Below, in pieces: positions 1 to 5,454 of a stretch of 5,454 nucleotides of DNA. The DNA lies in the NCBI GenBank assembly GCA_018375675.1, contig JAHACW010000086.1, positions 1 through 5,454 of the forward strand, written 5' to 3'. The translations under genes were made by a program, and so were the position numbers. The DNA is from Actinomyces sp. (lineage in GTDB: Bacteria > Actinomycetota > Actinomycetes > Actinomycetales > Actinomycetaceae). Numbering within the stretch: position 1 is the stretch's first letter; each line of letters starts with the position of its first letter. The notes beneath the pieces were generated by a model. That model had not been told where the DNA came from and did not search any database. It worked only from the letters and a program-made list of their open reading frames with translations.

Positions 1-17
1 CGCCCCACATGCGTGGA

Positions 18-416
18 TCAGTTCACGCCCAGGATGTCGGTGACGAACACGAGGGTCGCGCCGCCGGGGATGCCGGCCTGCGGGACGCCGCGCTCACCAT
101 AGCCGAGCTCGGAGGGGATGGACAGCAGGACGCGGTCGCCCACGCGCTTGCCGACGAGGCCCTCGTCCCAGCCGGGGATGACCATTCCGACGCCGATCTG
201 GAAGGACAGGGCGCCGCCGCGGTCGAAGGAGTTATCGAAGTCCACGTCGGAGCCGAAGACCGCGCCGTAGTAGTGGCACGTGATCGTATCGCCGGCCTCG
301 ACGACCTGGCCGTCACCGGCGTGCAGGACCTCGACGACGAGCTCGTCGGAGGGGGTGCCATCGAAGGACAGGGCGGGCTTGCGGCCGAATTCGCCGGCGA
401 CAGAGATGTTTTCCAT
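18..416 (-). CDS. FKBP-type peptidyl-prolyl cis-trans isomerase, cytoplasmic, 132 aa
   Basis: This enzyme catalyses cis-trans isomerisation of peptide bonds preceding proline, assisting protein folding. It is a single FKBP domain of FKBP12 type with about 25 extra N-terminal residues. The pocket can be aligned by eye with FKBP12: HYYG with Tyr49 (FKBP12 Tyr26), Phe60-Asp61 in FDNSFDRG (Phe36-Asp37), Phe72 (Phe46), Val79-Ile80 (Val55-Ile56), Trp83 in PGWDEG (Trp59), Tyr106 in ELGYG (Tyr82) and Phe124 in TLVF (Phe99). All pocket residues are kept, so it should be active. There is no signal peptide, lipobox or membrane segment, so a cytosolic location is inferred. The ATG at 414-416 has an AAGGA Shine-Dalgarno (425-429) at good distance. 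Only 33 nt separate it from the upstream BI-1-family gene with no terminator between, so co-transcription is likely. The stop is 17 nt from the window edge, so what lies downstream is not visible. Confidence 0.95.
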   Translation of the reverse strand: MENISVAGEFGRKPALSFDGTPSDELVVEVLHAGDGQVVEAGDTITCHYYGAVFGSDVDFDNSFDRGGALSFQIGVGMVIPGWDEGLVGKRVGDRVLLSIPSELGYGERGVPQAGIPGGATLVFVTDILGVN

Positions 417-424
417 GGTGTCTT

Positions 425-429
425 TCCTT
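425..429 (-). promoter_or_regulatory. Ribosome binding site of the FKBP gene
   Basis: On the minus strand AAGGA precedes the ATG by 8 nt. It lies in the 33-nt gap after the BI-1 stop codon and supports the start at 416. Confidence 0.7.
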
Positions 430-449
430 AGGGTCGATGAAGCGGCGCG

Positions 450-1430
450 TCAGTCGCGGCGCATGAAGTAGGACAGGATCTTGAGGATCTCGAGGTAGAT
501 CCAGATGACGTCGGTCATGATGGCGAAGGTGCACAGCCACGAGTACTTCTCAGGCACGTTGTTGGCGACGCCGACCTTGACGGCATCGAAGTCGCGCACG
601 AGGCACAGCACGCCGATGAAGACCGCGAGGACGCCGATGATGATGCCGAGCGGAATACCGAAGATCTTCGCGTTGTTCACCGCCGTCATGTCGACGAGGC
701 CGGTGACCGACAGCGCAAAGGTGACGAGGTAGTAGAAGAAGAAGGCAATGGAACCGATCCCCGCGACGCGGGTCAGCGTCGACGAGTTACGCACGAAGCC
801 CATCATGAAGGCAGCCAAGGTCGTGCCGATGACGACGAGGGTCGCCAGAACAGCACTGATGACAATGCCTGGGAAGTAGGCCTCAAAGGCGTAGGAGATC
901 ACGCCGAGGCTAAAGCCCTCAATGAGGGAGTAGGTGACGATGGCACCCGGGCGAATCTTCTTCGACAAACGGATGAAGATCGCCAGGCCCAGCGTCACTG
1001 CGCACGAGGCGAAGAACAGCACCAACGCGACACCCATCGCAACGATGCCCGTCATCCACCCGGCCGTCGCGCCCACAAGAAGCATGCCGAAGCACATGAT
1101 GGACTTGACCACGACGTCGTCGTAGGTCATCGTTCCACGATCCACCGCGTCGGCCGCGGGAGCGTTCATCATCGCCTCGTACGAGGCCATCTGCTCCTCA
1201 TAGCTGGACGACACCGGGTAGCCCTCGGCGCCAGCCTGCGCAGTGCCGTAGACCGGCTGCCCCGAATAGTCGACACCCTGCTGGGTGCCGTACGGGTTGG
1301 TCGCACCCGCGTAGGGGTTCTGCGCCTGCGCCGAAGCAGGCTGATACCCCGGCATCTCGGGGTAGCCGGCGGGAGTCGTTGACTGGGTCGACCAGTCCTT
1401 GACGATCGAATTCATCACCGGGTTGGCCAT
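450..1430 (-). CDS. Bax inhibitor-1/YccA family membrane protein with a Tyr/Gly/Gln/Pro-rich N-terminal extension, 326 aa
   Basis: The protein has two parts. Residues 1 to about 100 are hydrophilic and low in complexity, rich in Tyr, Gly, Gln, Pro and Ala (NPYAG, NPYGTQQG, YSGQPVYG), and predicted by eye to be disordered. Residues about 105-323 hold seven hydrophobic segments (roughly 107-128, 130-154, 162-182, 187-212, 222-247, 256-278, 297-323), the expected BI-1 fold. Family-like signatures are EGFSLGVISY (171-180), the acidic DFD (280-282) after the sixth segment, and WIYLEILKILS in the last segment. Asp280/Asp282 and Glu314 may correspond to the acidic pair gating calcium leak in the Bacillus homologue YetJ; that is inference. 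Known members act as pH-sensitive calcium leak channels or stress-related membrane proteins; the role in actinobacteria is unclear. The ATG at 1428-1430 has a perfect AGGAGG, and a promoter lies upstream. It probably heads an operon with the FKBP gene. Confidence 0.92.
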   Translation of the reverse strand: MANPVMNSIVKDWSTQSTTPAGYPEMPGYQPASAQAQNPYAGATNPYGTQQGVDYSGQPVYGTAQAGAEGYPVSSSYEEQMASYEAMMNAPAADAVDRGTMTYDDVVVKSIMCFGMLLVGATAGWMTGIVAMGVALVLFFASCAVTLGLAIFIRLSKKIRPGAIVTYSLIEGFSLGVISYAFEAYFPGIVISAVLATLVVIGTTLAAFMMGFVRNSSTLTRVAGIGSIAFFFYYLVTFALSVTGLVDMTAVNNAKIFGIPLGIIIGVLAVFIGVLCLVRDFDAVKVGVANNVPEKYSWLCTFAIMTDVIWIYLEILKILSYFMRRD

Positions 1431-1434
1431 TTTT

Positions 1435-1440
1435 CCTCCT
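1435..1440 (-). promoter_or_regulatory. Consensus Shine-Dalgarno (AGGAGG) of the BI-1-family gene
   Basis: On the minus strand a perfect AGGAGG is followed by four A residues and the ATG at 1428-1430. The 4-nt spacer is slightly short, but the match is the best in the window. It fixes the start: a nearby ATG at 1441-1443 is in another frame, and the next in-frame Met (residue 6) has no such site. Confidence 0.85.
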
Positions 1441-1448
1441 CATTCAGT

Positions 1449-1480
1449 GATGCAGTGCCTCTAGTGTCGCACGAGGCATC
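1449..1480 (-). promoter_or_regulatory. Imperfect inverted repeat in the BI-1 5' untranslated region
   Basis: GATGC and CTC at the left end (1449-1461) can pair with GAGGCATC (1473-1480), giving an 8-bp stem interrupted by a 5-nt bulge. Two bulge placements are possible. The element lies between the predicted transcription start (about 1493) and the Shine-Dalgarno, so it could affect message stability or initiation. It matches no riboswitch class I recognise and could be chance in GC-rich DNA. Confidence 0.3.
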
Positions 1481-1499
1481 CACGGGTGGGAAACGTACC

Positions 1500-1528
1500 A
1501 TTATGCGCGCAGCGCAACGCGGCGTCCA
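1500..1528 (-). promoter_or_regulatory. Predicted promoter of the BI-1/FKBP operon
   Basis: On the minus strand the -10 hexamer is CATAAT (1500-1505, five of six to consensus) and the -35 is TGGACG (1523-1528, four of six), separated by exactly 17 bp. Transcription would start near 1493, giving a leader of about 60 nt. It lies in the 155-nt gap between the tRNA and the BI-1 gene. The A+T-rich -10 stands out in otherwise GC-rich sequence. The rest of that gap shows short GC inverted repeats but no T-run, so no intrinsic terminator for the tRNA is evident. Confidence 0.6.
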
Positions 1529-1585
1529 CACGCGCAGCGAGTTCCACGAACTGGCCACGGCCTCGTCGATGACGCCGCTGGTCTG

Positions 1586-1659
1586 TACCCCCGGTGGGAC
1601 TCGAACCCACAACACACCGATTTTAAGTCGGTTGCCTCTGCCAATTGGGCCACGGGGGC
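1586..1659 (-). tRNA. tRNA with anticodon UAA (predicted tRNA-Leu), unusual short variable loop
   Basis: The minus strand folds into a complete 74-nt cloverleaf. The acceptor stem is 7 bp (GCCCCCG with CGGGGGT, first pair G1-U72). The D arm has a 3-bp stem (GCC/GGC), the anticodon stem is ACCGA/TCGGT with loop CTTAAAA, and the T arm is GTGGG-TTCGAGT-CCCAC. The discriminator is A73. Conserved tertiary positions are present: T8, A14, G18-G19, T33, T54-T55-C56, A58 and an A15-T48 pair, so it does not look like a pseudogene. Anticodon UAA reads UUA, hence leucine, and A73 fits. However, the variable region is only 5 nt (GTGTT), whereas bacterial leucine tRNAs are class II with a long variable arm. 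CCA is not encoded (CAG follows A73). A36-A37-A38 would suit MiaA modification. The gene is certain as a cloverleaf; the amino acid is not. Confidence 0.85.
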
Positions 1660-1675
1660 GCGCACGCGCACGTCC

Positions 1676-1704
1676 AGCCTACGGGAGGCCGGCGTTCGCC
1701 TCAA
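1676..1704 (-). promoter_or_regulatory. Possible promoter of the tRNA gene
   Basis: On the minus strand TTGAGG (1699-1704) and TAGGCT (1676-1681, fitting the loose actinobacterial TANNNT -10) are 17 bp apart. Transcription would start around 1668, about 9 nt before the mature tRNA 5' end. It falls just after the ppx stop codon, in a 52-nt gap without a T-run terminator, so read-through from ppx is an alternative source of the tRNA. Confidence 0.4.
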
Positions 1705-1711
1705 GCTCCGC

Positions 1712-2680
1712 TCAGATCATCGCCTGTGCGATGCCGTCGAGGATGTCGTGCTCGGAGGTGACGACCTGCTCGATCGGGTGCCCGGCGGCCTCGGCGCGCG
1801 CCAGCACGCGCGTGACGATACGGCTCCAGATGAGCGCGCCCGCCGCGATGACGTCCTCGCGCCCCTCGGGCATGAAGCCCAGGGAGGCCTTCACGGAGGT
1901 CGGCTGATCGACCATGAAGCGCACGGCTTCCTCGAACTGCGCAGCGCTCAGGCGGGCGCCGTGGATGCGCTCGGGCTGGTAGGAGGTGAGCCCCAGAGCC
2001 TGGGCGGTCAGGGTAGTCACCGTGCCCGCGACACCCACGAGGGAGCGCACGCGCGCCAGGTCCACGGACTTCTCCGCACCGTCCAGCTGCTCATCGATCC
2101 ACGCGATCGCGCGCTCCTGGTCCTCGACGGGCACGCCGCCTGCCGGATCCACGTGGGAGAAGAACTTCTCGGTGACACGCACGGCGCCCATGTCGATCGA
2201 AATCGCCTGCTCAACGCGGGTCGAGCCGAGCACCAGCTCCGTCGACCCACCACCGATATCGACGACCAGCATCGGGGCGGTGACGGACTCGTCCAGGCCG
2301 CTCACCGCGCCATTGAAGGACAGGGAGGCTTCCTCCGTGCCGACAACGACCTCAGGCTCCACGCCGATGATGGCCTTGATCTGACGCACGAAGTCCGCGC
2401 TGTTGGACGCGTCGCGCGTCGCAGAGGTCGCCACGAAACGAGTGCTCGTCGCTCCCAGGGCCTCGATCATGCGCTGGTATTCGACCGTGGCCTCCACCGT
2501 GCGCTCGATCGCCGCGGGATCCAGGTAGCCGCGCGCATCCACGCCCTGCCCCAGGCGCACGATGCGCATCTGGCGGGTCAGGTCCGACAGATGGGGACGG
2601 CCGTCCTCGCCGATACGCCCATCGGCGACGAGCAGTCGGATCGAATTGGTTCCACAGTCAATGGCAGCTACGCGGGTCAT
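1712..2680 (-). CDS. ppx: Exopolyphosphatase / Ppx-GppA family phosphatase, 322 aa
   Basis: Members release phosphate from polyphosphate chains and/or hydrolyse pppGpp, acting in the cytosol. The two-lobed ASKHA actin-like fold is visible by motif: phosphate-1 loop IDCGTNSIRLLV (7-18), ATSATRDASN (84-93), GTEEASLSFNG (114-124) with the likely catalytic glutamate at 116 or 117, phosphate-2 loop VVDIGGGSTELV (139-150), GVAGTVTTL (216-224), GREDVIAAGALI (273-284) and the C-terminal TSEHDILDGI (308-317). Length matches the short actinobacterial Ppx type that lacks the extra C-terminal HD-like domains of E. coli PPX. The ATG at 2678-2680 is chosen because the family begins almost exactly there. 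A TTG at 2732-2734 would add 18 unconserved residues and has no ribosome site. The ATG itself has only a weak purine stretch upstream. It lies 60 nt after DUF501, so the same transcript is likely. Whether polyphosphate or pppGpp is the main substrate cannot be read from sequence. Confidence 0.93.
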   Translation of the reverse strand: MTRVAAIDCGTNSIRLLVADGRIGEDGRPHLSDLTRQMRIVRLGQGVDARGYLDPAAIERTVEATVEYQRMIEALGATSTRFVATSATRDASNSADFVRQIKAIIGVEPEVVVGTEEASLSFNGAVSGLDESVTAPMLVVDIGGGSTELVLGSTRVEQAISIDMGAVRVTEKFFSHVDPAGGVPVEDQERAIAWIDEQLDGAEKSVDLARVRSLVGVAGTVTTLTAQALGLTSYQPERIHGARLSAAQFEEAVRFMVDQPTSVKASLGFMPEGREDVIAAGALIWSRIVTRVLARAEAAGHPIEQVVTSEHDILDGIAQAMI

Positions 2681-2740
2681 CGCTTCGTTTCTACAGGGGT
2701 GAGTCCCGGACGAGGCCGGGGCGGGCACGGGCAAAAGAGC

Positions 2741-3250
2741 TCAGCAGGAGCAACGGGAGGTGGAGAACAGGCCACGCTCGTCGAGCATCGCGAGCGCGCG
2801 GTCCCCAATCGGGTTCACGCCGGGACCGGCGGCCAGAGAGTGGCCGACGAGGGCGTGCAGGCACTTGACGCGCGTGGGCATTCCGCCAGCGCTCACGCCC
2901 GAAATCTCCGGAACGTCGCCCAGGGTCAGGCGCGCCTGAATGTAGGCCTCGTGGGCGCGCGCGTAGGCGGCGCGCAGCTCCTCATCGGCGGCGAGTTCCT
3001 CGTTGAGGGTCTCCATGACGTGCTCGGCCTCAAGCGTGGAAGCGCCCTTCACTGCCGCCGGGTGCGTCAGGTAGTAGGTCGTGGGGAACGGCGTCCCGTC
3101 AGGCAGGCGCGGCGCGGTCGCCACGACCGTGGGCCGACCGCAGACACAGCGCGCAGCGATACCAACGACCCCTCGGGGCACGCGGCCCAGCTGGGAACGC
3201 AGGACCTCCAGGTCCTCTTCAGTGGCGTCGGTGGTGTTAACGAGGCTCAT
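2741..3250 (-). CDS. DUF501 domain-containing protein, 169 aa
   Basis: This is a conserved protein of unknown function, found in actinobacteria between the septum-initiator gene and ppx. Recognisable features are CVCGRP (35-40), TTYYLTHPAAVKG (57-69) followed by EAEHVM (74-79), a helical charged stretch (80-110), and the best-conserved block GGMPTRVKCLHALVGHSLAAGPG (122-144), then NPIGD (146-150). Cys35, Cys37, Cys130, His132 and His137 are spaced as a metal site could be, and the chain ends in CSC (Cys167, Cys169); metal binding is inference. No signal peptide or membrane segment is seen, so it is probably cytosolic. The ATG at 3248-3250 overlaps the stop of the upstream ftsB-like gene in an ATGA, which suggests translational coupling; GGAGA abuts the start. 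Family assignment rests on the motifs and gene order; no function is assigned. Confidence 0.9.
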   Translation of the reverse strand: MSLVNTTDATEEDLEVLRSQLGRVPRGVVGIAARCVCGRPTVVATAPRLPDGTPFPTTYYLTHPAAVKGASTLEAEHVMETLNEELAADEELRAAYARAHEAYIQARLTLGDVPEISGVSAGGMPTRVKCLHALVGHSLAAGPGVNPIGDRALAMLDERGLFSTSRCSC

Positions 3251-4008
3251 TCTCCGCTTTCTTGGCTGGTTGTGGGGGCCTGGCCCGACTGGCTGGTCTC
3301 AGCCGACGGGATAGGCGTCGCGCTCGGCGGCTGGTCCGCCTTCCCCACTAGGATACCGAGCTGCTGCACCCAGGGGCGCGCCGGTCCGGTGGAAGCCGCT
3401 GCGGCCGCCAGCGCCGAGTCCTGGTATTGCGGCCCCGGATCCACCACCGTGTATTGGGTCTCACCGGGGCGAACGAATCCAAGTCGCTCACGCGCCTGAG
3501 TAGAGATGTAGTCGGGGTCATTCCACAGGTCGAGCTGACGCTGCATGTCGGCATTCTTCTGCTGTTGCTCGGCGACCTGCGTCTTAATCTGCGCGAGTTC
3601 ACGCTCCTGCTGCCACCACTGGTAGAGGCTGGGCACCAGCATGACCGACAGGATCGCGGCGATGATGAGAACGACGAGAAGTCGAGTGGACACGTCGAGG
3701 CCACCGATGGACAGGGCCGAAGAGCCCTCCGCGGCGGGACGCACAAAGGAAGACCGCGACGAGCCCTTCTCCGCGCCCCTATTCCTGCGGAAAAAGCTCC
3801 GCTTTGCGCCCTCATTCTTCTGCGCACCCCGCGCCGACTTCTGGCGCTTCGCCGAGGCCTCGGCCCCCTTGGAGGACTTCGAAGCCTTCGCGGCCGCCCT
3901 GCGCTGGCGCGACTTTTCCGCGTTGATCTCACGCGTCGTACGCGCTGCCTCCGAAGCAGAGGAGCGACGACGCGAGGAGGGGCGGGAAGAAGGACGACGG
4001 CTAGCCAT
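3247..4008 (-). CDS. ftsB: Septum formation initiator (FtsB/DivIC family), 253 aa
   Basis: This is a bitopic division protein that in known systems forms a complex with FtsQ/DivIB and FtsL at the septum. Residues 1 to about 107 are an Arg/Lys/Ser/Ala-rich cytoplasmic tail of strongly basic, low-complexity character. One transmembrane segment follows (about 109-128), then an extracytoplasmic coiled coil (about 130-162, rich in Gln, Glu and Leu). The family signature is NDPDYISTQARERLGFVRPGE (163-183, described by its key residues DP-YI, AR, LG and PGE). A Pro/Ser/Thr/Gln-rich C-terminal tail (about 205-253) is predicted to be flexible. The tails make it much longer than the roughly 100-residue E. 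coli FtsB, which is common in actinobacteria. The ATG at 4006-4008 has only a weak AGAAGA site and lies 107 nt after eno, beyond a strong terminator, so a separate promoter or leaky read-through is needed; I see no convincing -10/-35. It is coupled to DUF501 downstream. Confidence 0.9.
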   Translation of the reverse strand: MASRRPSSRPSSRRRSSASEAARTTREINAEKSRQRRAAAKASKSSKGAEASAKRQKSARGAQKNEGAKRSFFRRNRGAEKGSSRSSFVRPAAEGSSALSIGGLDVSTRLLVVLIIAAILSVMLVPSLYQWWQQERELAQIKTQVAEQQQKNADMQRQLDLWNDPDYISTQARERLGFVRPGETQYTVVDPGPQYQDSALAAAAASTGPARPWVQQLGILVGKADQPPSATPIPSAETSQSGQAPTTSQESGE

Positions 4009-4055
4009 TCTTCTATCGTGCCCTAAGTTGACGTCTTTGGCTCAGCCCCACGCCG

Positions 4056-4093
4056 AAAAAACTCCGCGCGGACCCTTTCGGGCCCGCGCGGAG
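4056..4093 (-). terminator. Intrinsic terminator of eno
   Basis: On the minus strand two 14-nt arms (4080-4093 and 4062-4075) pair fully except for one G-U wobble, closed by a GAAA tetraloop (4076-4079) and followed by six T residues (4056-4061). It starts 22 nt after the eno stop codon. The strong GC stem plus U-run is textbook Rho-independent. On the opposite strand the same hairpin carries an A-C mismatch and no T-run, so it is directional. Confidence 0.92.
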
Positions 4094-4115
4094 CTATGCG
4101 GCTAGTTGCCTAGGC

Positions 4116-5453
<1,338 letters not shown>

Positions 5454-5454
5454 C

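Noticed and set aside
9..431. Plus-strand open frame opposite the FKBP gene
   Set aside because: It mirrors the codon structure of the confirmed FKBP gene; its product is a low-complexity Asp/Ala/Gly/Val mixture with no family features.
1529..1585. Short inverted repeats (AGTTC-GTG-GAACT and GGCC-GT-GGCC) after the tRNA as a terminator
   Set aside because: The stems are 4-5 bp with tiny loops and no following T-run, as expected by chance in GC-rich DNA.
1415..1615. Small minus-strand open frame across the tRNA and the BI-1 leader
   Set aside because: It runs through the tRNA 3' half and promoter region, lacks a ribosome site and shows no protein-like composition.
1586..1659. Reading the tRNA as an ochre (UAA stop) suppressor
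   Set aside because: The anticodon is UAA, which pairs with the codon UUA; suppressing a UAA stop would require anticodon UUA.
1660..1711. GAGGC/GCCTC hairpin after ppx as a terminator
   Set aside because: The stem is only about 5 bp with an 8-nt loop and there is no T-run after it; it overlaps the possible tRNA promoter.
2681..2734. TTG start that would extend Ppx by 18 residues
   Set aside because: There is no Shine-Dalgarno upstream, the added residues are Pro/Ala-rich, and the family begins at the ATG at 2680.
1748..3499. Very long open frame on the plus strand (583 codons) opposite ppx, DUF501 and the end of the ftsB-like gene
   Set aside because: It is antisense to three well-supported genes, its translation is rich in Arg, Gly, Ala and His without recognisable domains, and open antisense frames of this kind are routine in GC-rich genomes.
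3427..4105. Overlapping plus-strand open frames opposite the ftsB-like gene
   Set aside because: They are frame shadows of the Arg/Ser/Ala-rich tail region; no ribosome sites or motifs support them.

Overview
The window is a compact, GC-rich stretch of chromosome in which every supported gene lies on the minus strand. GC-rich codon use, the gene order eno - ftsB/divIC-like - DUF501 - ppx followed by a tRNA gene, and a short single-unit Ppx all point to an actinobacterium. An Actinomyces/Schaalia-like organism (Actinomycetaceae) is my best guess, inferred from synteny and protein style and not from any search.

In transcription order (right to left): a short eno leader (5394-5454); enolase (4116-5393, GTG start) closed by a strong intrinsic terminator (4056-4093); then a three-gene unit of a septum-formation initiator of the FtsB/DivIC family (3247-4008), a DUF501 protein overlapping it by 4 nt (2741-3250), and an exopolyphosphatase/Ppx-GppA family phosphatase (1712-2680). 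A 74-nt tRNA gene with anticodon UAA (1586-1659) follows, with a plausible promoter of its own. Last comes a probable two-gene operon: a Bax inhibitor-1/YccA-family membrane protein with a long disordered N-terminus (450-1430), driven from a recognisable promoter at 1500-1528, and a cytoplasmic FKBP-type peptidyl-prolyl isomerase (18-416).

Functionally these are housekeeping genes: glycolysis (enolase), cell division (FtsB/DivIC), polyphosphate or (p)ppGpp metabolism (Ppx), a conserved actinobacterial protein of unknown role (DUF501), membrane ion/stress homeostasis (BI-1 family) and protein folding (FKBP). I see no mobile element, CRISPR array, prophage or defence system, and no gene-free stretch longer than about 155 nt.

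The one item that departs clearly from expectation is the tRNA. Its anticodon predicts leucine (UUA), but it has a 5-nt class I variable loop where bacterial leucine tRNAs carry a long variable arm, and none of the six coding sequences here contains a UUA codon.
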